DNA from: Lentimicrobiaceae bacterium
Lineage (GTDB): Bacteria; Bacteroidota; Bacteroidia; Bacteroidales; Lentimicrobiaceae
DNA length: 9,498 bases
NCBI GenBank assembly: GCA_028697695.1
Contig: JAQVEI010000057.1
Location: 1 to 9,498 of the forward strand
Direction: 5' to 3'
The translations under genes were made by a program, and so were the position numbers. Below are positions 1 through 7,700 of the stretch, piece after piece. A model generated the notes under the pieces. It was given only the letters and a program-made list of their open reading frames with translations. It was not told the DNA's origin and ran no database searches. Every line of letters starts with the position of its first letter. Position 1 is the first letter of the stretch.

Positions 1-17
1 TACCAAACCAATAACTT

Positions 18-52
18 GCATTTGTCTTTTGACAAGTGCCTTCTTTTATTTT
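18..52 (+). terminator. Intrinsic terminator of an upstream off-window gene
   Basis: Bases 18-26 pair with 31-39 to form a 9-bp stem (eight Watson-Crick pairs and one G-U) closed by a TTTT loop. The strand then runs into a T-rich tail at 41-52. This is the shape of a Rho-independent terminator for transcription entering from the left on the + strand. The gene it would end lies outside the window. The stem is only moderately G+C-rich and the tail is interrupted by C and A, so efficiency is uncertain. Bases 27-35 can instead pair with 51-59, an alternative fold discussed in the findings. Confidence 0.5.
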
Positions 53-120
53 GTCAAAATTGATGCCAATAAAATGCTAAACACTTGAAAACGAATTAAG
101 TACAATATAAATCTTTACGT

Positions 121-1170
121 ATGAAAACCAAAACCATCCTCATCCTCCTGGCTTTTGCCCTGGCTGCCGGAGTGTTTAATGCGTGTAAAAAAGATGTTGC
201 ACCGGCCAATGAACCAACAGCCGATGCTGTAAACGACAAAATTAACATGCTGCTGGGTAATTTTACCAATAATAACGAAACCTACAAAAGCGGCAAATGG
301 CTGAAAAGCGGCGATAAAATTGATTTCGATTCTGTTTTGTGGTACATTGATGGCGCCATTAACTTTAATTATGCCTCGGGCCATTACTCATTTGAAAGAA
401 TACACAAAGATGTTATTTATGTTGAGGTACCGGTTGACCCCGATATGAAAGCCCTGTTAACCAATGTTTTTGATTCGTACAACGAATCGCTGCTGCGCAT
501 TGGCGAAAAGTACTACGCCAACACCGGCGAATACAAAAAGTTTATTATGACTACTGTAAGCGATGCCGGCCCATTGCCCGATGGCAAACGCAAATTGCGC
601 GTTACTACACTTACCGGTACTGGATTGGCTACCCAAAGCGGGGATTTTGGGAATAATGAGAGTTATCATTATGACCGGTTAGCAAACTATAATTGTGATG
701 ACCAAGCAGTACCAGGAGCTCCAATCATTTTCGATGCTAAATTGCTAAATCACTTTAATACTGCTGCCCCAAATGGATGCAGATATTATTTTGCAGGGGA
801 TTCAGTTGCAGTAAATCTCATTTATGCTAATTATAGAATCAATCCAAATGTGCCTTTAACCAACCACCTTGATTATAAGATTTTTGCAGCCTATGAAAAC
901 ATCTATCCATTTAGTTTTAATGATGATATTGTTTGTCTCGAATACAATCAATGGAATTCGGGAATACATGAAATGCAGTTTTATTATGACCATTTAAAAG
1001 CACTTGTTGTGGCGAATAAACCTTTTAATAAATCATTTGCCTACAGCGAGATATTAAGCAATATCGAGGGTAATTCTCCTGATAGAATTATTTATCACGA
1101 ACCAAAGTTTGTGTATAAATTGAAGTTAATTTCTTGTGAGGAATACAATCCTTATTTTCCTACAGAGTAA
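121..1170 (+). CDS. Putative surface lipoprotein of unknown function
   Basis: This encodes a 349-aa protein that I do not recognise as a known family. The N-terminus is a lipoprotein signal peptide: Lys at positions 2 and 4, a hydrophobic run, then a lipobox F-N-A-C with the lipidated Cys at residue 22. The residues after Cys are K-K-D, resembling the acidic/lysine signal that sends Bacteroidota lipoproteins to the cell surface, so outer-membrane anchoring, possibly outward-facing, is inferred. The mature part is soluble-looking and rich in Asn, Tyr and Asp, with no further membrane segment. Four cysteines occur only in the C-terminal half (residues 192, 220, 272, 339), enough for two disulfides. 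The ATG at 121 is chosen because it starts the signal peptide directly; no Shine-Dalgarno is visible, as is usual in this phylum. G+C falls from about 50% per line in the first 500 bases to about 30% beyond base 780. A long gap follows, so it is probably transcribed separately from the next gene. The gene is confident; its function is unknown. Confidence 0.85.
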   Translation: MKTKTILILLAFALAAGVFNACKKDVAPANEPTADAVNDKINMLLGNFTNNNETYKSGKWLKSGDKIDFDSVLWYIDGAINFNYASGHYSFERIHKDVIYVEVPVDPDMKALLTNVFDSYNESLLRIGEKYYANTGEYKKFIMTTVSDAGPLPDGKRKLRVTTLTGTGLATQSGDFGNNESYHYDRLANYNCDDQAVPGAPIIFDAKLLNHFNTAAPNGCRYYFAGDSVAVNLIYANYRINPNVPLTNHLDYKIFAAYENIYPFSFNDDIVCLEYNQWNSGIHEMQFYYDHLKALVVANKPFNKSFAYSEILSNIEGNSPDRIIYHEPKFVYKLKLISCEEYNPYFPTE

Positions 1171-1232
1171 ATTGACAACGACCAAACTTACATGAATTAC
1201 AAACACAATACTGTGCATGTAGTTTGTCAATT
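1170..1232 (+). other. Imperfect stem-loop after the lipoprotein gene
   Basis: Starting at the last base of the stop codon, 1170-1175 pairs with 1227-1232, 1183-1187 with 1222-1226, and 1189-1194 with 1216-1221. This gives 17 bp broken by a 7-base bulge and a 1-base bulge, with a 21-base loop. It could end or stabilise the lipoprotein mRNA. No run of T follows, so it is not a standard intrinsic terminator. Confidence 0.35.
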
Positions 1233-1261
1233 CAAGTGGTATTAATCTTAAGAAAATAAAA

Positions 1262-1277
1262 TTCACTTTAAAGTGAA
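1262..1277. promoter_or_regulatory. Perfect 16-bp palindrome, possible operator
   Basis: TTCACTTTAAAGTGAA is identical to its own reverse complement over 16 bases. It lies 69 bases before the start of the T9SS cargo gene, in the only sizeable gap (1171-1346) ahead of the four-gene run. A dimeric transcription factor could bind here, but no regulator gene is in view. I could not find a convincing Bacteroidota promoter (TTG or TTTG about 20 bases before TAnnTTTG) in the gap. The nearest, TTG at 1285-1287 with TATATG at 1306-1311, is weak. The regulatory role is inference from symmetry and position. Confidence 0.35.
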
Positions 1278-1346
1278 CACTACGTTGTTGAATGATTTGT
1301 TCAATTATATGCAAACATTTAATAAACAAATTTTATTACAGATAAC

Positions 1347-2816
1347 ATGCTTAGAATATTTAATGTTGTACTTCAGTTGTTGTTGACTTTTGCCTTAAAA
1401 GCACAAGGTACTTTTGAGGTATTAATACCATCAGCAACAAGGACCGGAACCTACATGGCCATTGATGATGGCAATGGGGGCATTATTGCCCCAATGAATA
1501 ATCTAACCGGAAATGATTATGGGCCAACCAGTTACATTAGTGGGTATTTGCTCAACATTTCAGCAACCGGAGATACTTCAAGCCACAGGTATTCTTTTCA
1601 TGACACTACTTTCTTTCTCAGCAAAATACACCGCCTGACAAACGGGGGGTACATTCTCACCGGAGAATCTGTACCACCCAGTTCAGCAGGCAAATGCCTG
1701 ATGATTGCAGGGCTTGACGATGAGTTCAACCTCCAATGGGCTAAACACCATTCTTATGATACTATGAATTACAGAATGGCAGTGGACAATATCTTTCAGG
1801 TAGGCGACACCTTGATTATGACGGTGGGCAGGTGTGAATTTCCTTGTGGACCAACTAATCCAATGTTTATGAAGTTTGATCTCTTTGGAAATATCTTGCA
1901 AGAAGTATTTTATGATGACACTCTGTACTGGTGTTTTTCGCCCTCATTCTTGCAAAGTATTGATAAAAATTACATTTATTTATTCGCTCATTCATTCTTT
2001 GGAGGAGTATCTGGCCCTTCCTACAGTATCTTTGATAGAAATCTTAATTACATTAGCACCACACCTTTATCAGTTCAGGATTCGTGGCGTTACTCAACAA
2101 CATGGACTCCGGATAGCGCTATTCTTCTATCATATGTTGCGAGAAGGCCAGGTCCTTCTACTAACGATGATAATGTGTGGCTTGCCCGATTTGATACTGC
2201 TGTTAATCTAATGGGCAGGGTAAACTTTGGTGCAATAGATACAGCCGACTATTCACCCTATTGGGGTGCTGGTGTAGGTTGTTTACATCCCGACACAATA
2301 TTCTTTTCAGGTTATAAAAACGCCACAGGCTGGCCACCCTCATCAACACATGTTAGTTGGATAATGGCAGGGCAAGTAGATAGCCAGCTTCAGCTCAGGT
2401 ATCTGCATTATATCGGAGGTGATGCATTTTATGAAACCAGATATATATTGCCGCTTTCTGATGGTGGTTTTGTGATTCATGCCCCGAGGTTTAATCATGA
2501 TACTGACTTGTACGACATGTACTTTATTAAACTAAACAGGGAAGGTTTGATTACTTCAAATAAACCTGGTCAGATTATCATCAACCGTGCTTTTATCACT
2601 CCCAATCCAGCTAAGGAGTACCTCAAAGTAGAATGTATGCTAAAACAAGCTGAAGCCAGTGTATTGACCCTGTCCGGAGCAGAAATCTCTGCTTATAAAC
2701 TGGAGCAGGGAACCACCAATTTACCAATACAAAATCTCAAGCCCGGTATGTATCTGTTAAAAATCAGTACTGAGGGCAAAGGAGTAATTGAAACGCACAA
2801 GTTTATTAAACAATAA
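1347..2816 (+). CDS. T9SS type A sorting-domain protein, probable beta-propeller
   Basis: This is a 489-aa exported protein. Residues 1-19 form a Sec signal peptide (one Arg, then a long hydrophobic run ending A-L-K-A before Gln). The last ~75 residues (about 415-489) are a type A C-terminal sorting domain: the P-N-P-A motif begins at residue 419, followed by a strand, then L-K-P-G-M-Y-L-L-K-I, and the chain ends K-F-I-K-Q. Such domains route cargo through the T9SS outer-membrane translocon and are normally removed on release or surface attachment. The middle has repeated units of the form G-G-Y-I-L-T-G (about residue 101) and D-G-G-F-V-I-H followed by D-M-Y-F-I-K-L-N (about 372-395). These resemble the blade repeats of secreted Bacteroidota propeller proteins, but the fold is inferred. 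No catalytic motif is visible. The next gene starts 11 bases after its stop, so the two are probably co-transcribed. The start is the only ATG that gives a clean signal peptide. Confidence 0.88.
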   Translation: MLRIFNVVLQLLLTFALKAQGTFEVLIPSATRTGTYMAIDDGNGGIIAPMNNLTGNDYGPTSYISGYLLNISATGDTSSHRYSFHDTTFFLSKIHRLTNGGYILTGESVPPSSAGKCLMIAGLDDEFNLQWAKHHSYDTMNYRMAVDNIFQVGDTLIMTVGRCEFPCGPTNPMFMKFDLFGNILQEVFYDDTLYWCFSPSFLQSIDKNYIYLFAHSFFGGVSGPSYSIFDRNLNYISTTPLSVQDSWRYSTTWTPDSAILLSYVARRPGPSTNDDNVWLARFDTAVNLMGRVNFGAIDTADYSPYWGAGVGCLHPDTIFFSGYKNATGWPPSSTHVSWIMAGQVDSQLQLRYLHYIGGDAFYETRYILPLSDGGFVIHAPRFNHDTDLYDMYFIKLNREGLITSNKPGQIIINRAFITPNPAKEYLKVECMLKQAEASVLTLSGAEISAYKLEQGTTNLPIQNLKPGMYLLKISTEGKGVIETHKFIKQ

Positions 2817-2827
2817 CAAACACTGCC

Positions 2828-3157
2828 ATGAAAAAAACATTGACAATAATTGCAGCAGTTGCACTTGCAATTTATCTTAATCCTCAAGCTATAAAAGCAC
2901 AAACATGCGCTACCTGCCCGGGAAACACTGTAACCGGTGTAGCGGCATCAGCGTTAGGGTCAAACAATACTGTATCCGGTGCAAACTCTACTGCCATTGG
3001 CAATAGCAATATTCTTTCATCAGGTTCTGGATTTATAGCGGGTAGTCAGTCAACCATAAATAGCAGTAGTGGTAATTCATATATTATTTGGTGGTTCCAA
3101 TATTATTTTTACAGGAAGTCAGGAAAGCTACATTTTTGGCAGTGGGTCTCAAGTTAA
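2828..3157 (+). CDS. Fibre adhesin, N-terminal part before a frameshift
   Basis: This is the first reading-frame segment of what looks like one ~448-aa adhesin. Residues 1-24 are a Sec signal peptide cleaved before Gln25. The mature chain opens with C-A-T-C (Cys27, Cys30). From about residue 38 it carries short Ser/Asn/Ala/Gly repeats (S-A-L-G, V-S-G-A-N-S-T-A-I-G) like the left-handed roll of YadA-type trimeric adhesin heads. The pattern holds to about residue 86 (base 3085). After that the frame gives an aromatic tail unlike the rest (W-W-F-Q-Y-Y-F-Y) and stops at 3157. The repeat pattern continues without a break in the +1 frame, so the last ~23 residues are probably an artefact of an indel. 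The gene starts 11 bases after the preceding stop. This could be a pseudogene, a phase-off allele or a sequencing error. Confidence 0.7.
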   Translation: MKKTLTIIAAVALAIYLNPQAIKAQTCATCPGNTVTGVAASALGSNNTVSGANSTAIGNSNILSSGSGFIAGSQSTINSSSGNSYIIWWFQYYFYRKSGKLHFWQWVSS

Positions 3158-4175
3158 TTATAACAGGTCAATGTTAATTGGGCATAGGCTAAAATCTGGT
3201 TCAAATAATCAAATAATAATTGGGGCTGGCGATGTTAATAGCTTCCTGACTTGTGATAAAACGCTTAGCCTCGCAGTTGGCTTTAAAAGCAATGTCCCCA
3301 CCTTTTTTGTTGGTGAATCCCCTACAAACGTACGTACCGGCAAGGTGGGCATCGGCAACACTACCGATCCACAGGCGAAACTGCATATAAGAGCCGATGC
3401 TGCCGAGGATGCCTCTTTGCTGCTCGAAGCCACAGGTACCAATAAAATAAGCAGTTTTATTATGGCCGGCGGACAGGCTTACCTCGGTACTGCTTCAAAT
3501 AATCATTCCCTGTCGTTTGTAACCGGGGGTACAAATACCCGCATGTTTATCAATGCAGCCAACGGCAACATAGCCATTGGCAACAACACCGACCCGCAGG
3601 CCCGCCTGCATATAAAGGCCGAAGGCACACAGGATGCAGGTATATTGCTCGAAGCATCGGGCACCGGAAAAAGTGCAGGAATATTTTTCACCAAAAGTGC
3701 AGTAAATATCGGCACCCTCGATAAAGACCAGCCCATAGCCTTTTTTACAGCAGGCACCGACCTTAAAATGAAAATTACCCCCGAAGGAAATGTTGGCATT
3801 GGGGTGGCTTCGCCACAATACAAACTGCAGGTGGCCGGTACTGCAAAATTCGACAATCAGGTGGTTATTGATGCAGGCGGATTATATGTAAACGGCGAAG
3901 TAAAAGCCAAAAAATTCCATGCCAGCATCAGTCCTTTCCCCGATTTTGTATTTGAACCCAGCTACAAGCTGCTTTCAATCAACGAAGTAGAAAGTTTTAT
4001 CAACGAAAACGGCCACCTGCCCGGCGTACCCAATGCCGCCCAGGTTGAACAAAACGGCATTGAGCTGGGCGAAATGAACGCACTGCTGCTGCAAAAAATT
4101 GAAGAGCTGACCTTGTATATTATTGCACAGGATAAGAAAATACAGGCATTGGAAAACGCTGCAATCGCAAAGTAG
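3069..4175 (+). CDS. Fibre adhesin, C-terminal part with tail-fibre-type repeats
   Basis: This frame continues the adhesin begun at 2828. It opens at a GTG (3069), but residues before the F at 3087 are probably not real; the first in-frame ATG is at 3171. The end of the YadA-like head comes first (I-F-G-S-G-S, then Asn/Ser/Gly-rich strands). Next are V-G-I-G-N-type repeats as in phage tail fibres (two 34-residue copies and a third short one). The ending is a module common in Bacteroidota fibre proteins: P-D-F-V-F, Y-K-L-L-S-I-N-E-V-E, G-H-L-P-G-V-P, and G-E-M-N leading into a C-terminal coiled coil (about residues 335-365) suited to trimerisation. The S-D-x-R-L-K signature of self-cleaving S74 chaperones is absent. 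A role in surface attachment or target binding is inferred. The following gene begins 20 bases (or 2, with its earlier ATG) after the stop, indicating one transcript. The G+C-rich 3' part (up to 58% per line) contrasts with the A+T-rich head. Confidence 0.75.
   Translation: MVIHILFGGSNIIFTGSQESYIFGSGSQVNYNRSMLIGHRLKSGSNNQIIIGAGDVNSFLTCDKTLSLAVGFKSNVPTFFVGESPTNVRTGKVGIGNTTDPQAKLHIRADAAEDASLLLEATGTNKISSFIMAGGQAYLGTASNNHSLSFVTGGTNTRMFINAANGNIAIGNNTDPQARLHIKAEGTQDAGILLEASGTGKSAGIFFTKSAVNIGTLDKDQPIAFFTAGTDLKMKITPEGNVGIGVASPQYKLQVAGTAKFDNQVVIDAGGLYVNGEVKAKKFHASISPFPDFVFEPSYKLLSINEVESFINENGHLPGVPNAAQVEQNGIELGEMNALLLQKIEELTLYIIAQDKKIQALENAAIAK
3080..3092 (+). other. Apparent 1-base insertion splitting the adhesin gene
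   Basis: Reading in the 2828 frame gives S-Y-I, then I-W-W. Removing the A at 3086 gives S-Y-I-F-G-G-S, which matches the S-Y-I-F-G-S-G-S encoded about 40 bases later and restores the head repeats into the 3069 frame. The shift needed is +1 and no -1 slippery heptamer is present, so an indel is more likely than programmed frameshifting. Confidence 0.65.
3345..3839 (+). repeat. V-G-I-G fibre repeats inside the adhesin
   Basis: Two 34-codon copies, 3345-3446 and 3570-3671, encode closely similar segments. Each has G-N, then T-D-P-Q-A-K/R-L-H-I, an acidic stretch, L-L-E-A and T-G or S-G near the end. A third, shorter unit (3792-3839) keeps V-G-I-G, S-P-Q and K-L-Q-V. These are coding repeats typical of fibre shafts, with many synonymous differences between copies, so the duplication is old rather than recent. 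Confidence 0.7.
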
Positions 4176-4195
4176 TAATGGATAATATTTTGACG

Positions 4196-4630
4196 ATGAA
4201 AAAATATTTTATATTTCTCACAATAATGCTATTGGCGTTTTTTGGAGTACAGGCGCAAACATCGGTAGTTGTGTTTGAGTATGATAATGCAGGAAACAGA
4301 ACTTTGCGACAAATAAAGGTTGACAAGGTTGAAAAATCCGATACCCTGAATACAACTGACAGCCTGTTTGCCCGCTTACCAAACCAACCTATTGAGGGAG
4401 TGCGGGTATATCCGAATCCTGCAAGCGAAACGGTAAATATTGAGTTTACCAACCTGCCCGAAGCAAAGGCAGAATTTGTACTGCGCGATTTACACGGCCG
4501 GTTGCTTGAACAAGGTAATATACAGCACACCCTTACCCCGCTTGATGTAAAACATTTGGCCAAAGGCACCTACCTGTTGCTGATAACGGCAGGAGATAAA
4601 AACGAAAAGTTTAAAATAATAAAACAGTAA
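4196..4630 (+). CDS. YD-motif mini-protein with T9SS type A sorting domain
   Basis: This encodes a small exported protein of 144 aa. It has a signal peptide (M-K-K, then a strongly hydrophobic run ending V-Q-A before Gln). A single Rhs-type YD motif follows at residues 28-36 (E-Y-D-N-A-G-N-R-T), then a short Asp/Lys/Thr-rich linker. A type A T9SS sorting domain runs from about residue 69 to the end (V-Y-P-N-P-A-S-E, G-T-Y-L-L-L-I, ending K-I-I-K-Q). Little else is left once signal and sorting domain are removed, so the mature product is about 50 residues. I chose the ATG at 4196 because it gives a classic signal peptide; an in-frame ATG at 4178 would add six residues including an Asp at position 2. 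It sits between the adhesin and the giant Rhs-type gene, whose own repeats share the Y-D-x-x-G-N-R pattern. It may be a partner or anchor for that protein, or the surviving 3' end of an older Rhs gene; both are inference. Confidence 0.83.
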   Translation: MKKYFIFLTIMLLAFFGVQAQTSVVVFEYDNAGNRTLRQIKVDKVEKSDTLNTTDSLFARLPNQPIEGVRVYPNPASETVNIEFTNLPEAKAEFVLRDLHGRLLEQGNIQHTLTPLDVKHLAKGTYLLLITAGDKNEKFKIIKQ

Positions 4631-4639
4631 GCACACCCA

Positions 4640-4652
4640 CCGGCAATGCCGG
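4640..4652 (+). other. Short G+C hairpin between mini-protein and Rhs gene
   Basis: CCGGC, an AAT loop and GCCGG make a perfect 5-bp hairpin 10 bases after the mini-protein stop codon, in the 72-base gap before the giant gene. No T run follows, so full termination is unlikely. It could mark an mRNA 3' end after processing or reduce read-through. It could also be chance. Confidence 0.25.
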
Positions 4653-4702
4653 AACCGTATTTGAAAAGAACATTATTACACCCATATAATGCCCATCTTT
4701 AT

Positions 4703-7700
4703 ATGAAAAATCTGATAATTACCGCAATATTAACTTCCGTTTCCGGGCTATCTGCTTTTGCCCAAACGCAGCAGGCACCCAGTTTCATTCTCAATCAGCA
4801 TTTAACAGGCAATCAGCATTACAAAGCATCGCAATTTATTGAAATGGGCCTGGCACCCGGCAGTACAACAGGTTTTGAATACAATGCGCAATACTCAGGC
4901 GGTGAGTTTATAGCCGAAATTGACCCGTTTATGGTGTTTCCGCCAGAGGAGGGTGAGTTTGGCGGGCCAAATACCGGCGATCAGGGTGTGGTAGGAAGCA
5001 TAGCGGGGGTGTTTGATGTGAACGAAATGGGAGCTGCAACTTATTCAATACCTATCAAGCTGCCGGCTGGTATAGGAGGTAATATTCCACTGATCTCTTT
5101 TAATTACAGCAGTATGGCTGGAAATGGGATCATGGGCATAGGCTGGAATCTTGGAGCTGTATCTGCCATTAGCCGAAGTGGTAAAAGCATTTATCATGAT
5201 GGTTTAGTACAAGGTTTGCAATATAATGCTTTCGATAATCTTAGTTTTAATGGCATGAGAATGATGCCTTTAGCTGCTAATGAATATACAACTGAAGTAG
5301 AGGGCTTTACAAAAATAACAGTGTTGAAAAGTAATGAATATGGTCCAATCAAATTTGAAGCAAGAACAAAAGACGGAAAAAAACTACTTTTTGGAGAGTC
5401 TGAAAATTCAAGGCAAAAATTGGGCAATACAGACATTATTATAGGATGGTTTCTTAGCAGTGTGATAGATTTATCGGGAAATGAAACTGAATATATGTAT
5501 GAAGCCCGCAGCGGAAATCTATTGCTGAAAGAATTAAATTATGGTGGCAATAATAGCAATAATCAATCGCATATTTATAAGGTTGTCTTTAATTATACTT
5601 CAGGCAGGGTTGATACATTTACTTCATATTTGAATGGAGCTGCATTTACTACTGATTGTTTGCTCGACAATGTTCAAATAAAATATATGCCCCAAAATTT
5701 GTTATTATTCACTTATGATTTAATTTATGATGAATCATTAGCATTGTATTCTCGTCTAAAAAATGTTTTAGCCATTGATGAAATTAATAATCTTCAATAT
5801 AATCCACATTCATTATTTTGGGGAAATGAAAGTGCTAACACATTTACAGAATCCTATTTTTATGATGATCCTGTTACACCAGGAGAAGTAATGATAGATC
5901 AGTTTTTTACAGATATTAATGGAGATGGTTTGACAGATGTTGTAAAAATTGAATATGAAATTTACACATCAGATGGTTATTCAGCTAAAAAGGCCATTAA
6001 CTGGTATTATAGATTAAGAAATACCAATAATTCATTTGGCTCAAAAAGGTATTTTTCAAATAGTTCACCCAGTGAATTCTTTCAGACCTTACTTTTTGGT
6101 GATTTTAATGGTGACGGATTAGGAGATTTCCTTGATTTAAAATATAGTAACGTAAAAAAAGATCAATCCATTATTGAACGGGTCTTTTTTTCTAATGGAA
6201 ACGGCTTCAACGTTTATAATATTGAATCCGTAATTGCACCCAGAGTTAACTTTCCCGAGTTTAAAATTGGTGATTTTGATGGGAATGGGAAACATGAATT
6301 GCTAGTAGTATTTCGAGATAAAGATGTTAATGATAATAATGTATATATTATTAACATCAATTCAGAGTCGCCTCATAGTGAACTTGTTTTTTGGGATAGA
6401 ATGGATTGTGGTAATACTAATTTCGCAAATAGTACTATTTTGGTTGCAGATTTCAATGGCGATGGCAAAAGTAATATATTTAGAACAGCGCAATACAAAG
6501 GTAACCCAAACACGAGTAACAGTTTTATTTATAATGTTAATTTTATGTCAAATAACCTTGATTGGATGTATGATTCTGGATATCCAACAAATTGGCATCA
6601 AATCTATCCTGGAGATTTTAATGGTGATGGAATCACTGATATTTTAACTTATAATTATACTGCTCAAAATCCAATTTGGGAGTTGGGTATCTTTAATGGC
6701 AAGGATAGCTTTGTGATAAACAGTAATGTTCCTGACTTAGGGCATTTTAACTTATTTGACCCAATTGACTCTTACTGGAACTTATTGTCATTAAATGATT
6801 TTAATGCAGATGGTAAAACTGATATTATTAAATTGAAAAAGAGTGAAAATGGCAATACGGCTGATTACACCATTTACTACTCAAACGGCAATGAATTCTC
6901 ATCAATCAATTCTGGAGAAATTGTTTTTTATGGTGGATTTAACACTTATGGTTTTGCAAATCAAATCTCCTACGACCACATTTTTCCCTTTACAGATTTT
7001 AATGGAGATGGTAATTTGGATATTTATGTCGAGAATGGTGTTTGGGGTGATTACATTTATTTTCATGAAGTTGATGATGAAACAAAAAGGTTGACTTCCT
7101 TTATAAATGGGCTTGGTAGTAAAACTTCTGTTGCTTATTTGCCTTTGACAAATTCCCAAGTATATCATCGAAGTTATAAACCACTATTCCCGTTAACAAA
7201 TATTCAGCCTTCTTTTTATGTAGTCAGATCTATTAAAAATGATATTGGCGAAGCTCATTTGACAACAGAAACTTTTTTTTACCAGGATCTGCTGTTTCAC
7301 AAGCAGGGAAAAGGCTTGTTGGGATTTGGCAAAAGATCAGTTACTGATAATTTCACCGGCATTTCAGCCGAAACAATTTCAGATTTGTATGTTATTCAAC
7401 AAAAATTCTACCTGCCATACGCAAAAGAAATAAAAACTAAAAAAGCAAGCGGTGAAATAATCTCTTTAACTTTAAATATCTTAAAACACAAGAGCTATAC
7501 ATCATCTCCATTGAGGCTATTTCCATATATTGAAAGTACTCATACCATTGAAAAGGACATTACTACCAATGGATTTGTAAAAACTACTCATGCTGACTTT
7601 ACCTATGACGATTTCGGCAATATGCTTAGCACTGGTGTATTGATTGACCCTGCTGAAAAGGAAATTACAGCGGTTGCATCGGATTATAAACATCAAACAA

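Noticed and set aside
3080..3092. Programmed ribosomal frameshift in the adhesin
   Set aside because: A +1 shift is needed, no -1 slippery heptamer is present, and I see no stimulatory structure or internal Shine-Dalgarno.
3069..3170. GTG at 3069 as a true independent start of the second adhesin half
   Set aside because: It gives no signal peptide and starts in mid-repeat; the pattern is explained better by an indel joining it to the frame from 2828.
3495..3856. Overlapping minus-strand open frames opposite the adhesin
   Set aside because: They mirror repeat-rich coding sequence on the + strand and have no recognisable domain or start context; the same holds for the other minus-strand frames in the window.
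3900..4175. Self-cleaving S74 endosialidase-type chaperone at the adhesin C-terminus
   Set aside because: The S-D-x-R-L-K signature is missing; the P-D-F-V-F to G-E-M-N module is a different, common Bacteroidota ending.
4178..4195. ATG at 4178 as the start of the YD mini-protein
   Set aside because: It would put an acidic residue ahead of the signal peptide; the ATG at 4196 gives a standard M-K-K start. It cannot be fully excluded.
4640..4652. Intrinsic terminator between the mini-protein and the giant gene
   Set aside because: The stem is only 5 bp and no T run follows.
4685..4690. TATAAT, with TTTG 21 bases upstream, as a promoter for the giant gene
   Set aside because: It lies only 12 bases before the start codon, leaving almost no leader, and it does not match the Bacteroidota TAnnTTTG element.
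6324..7094. Short + strand frames inside the propeller region
   Set aside because: They are out-of-frame reads of the giant gene, whose own frame is open throughout with clear domain motifs.
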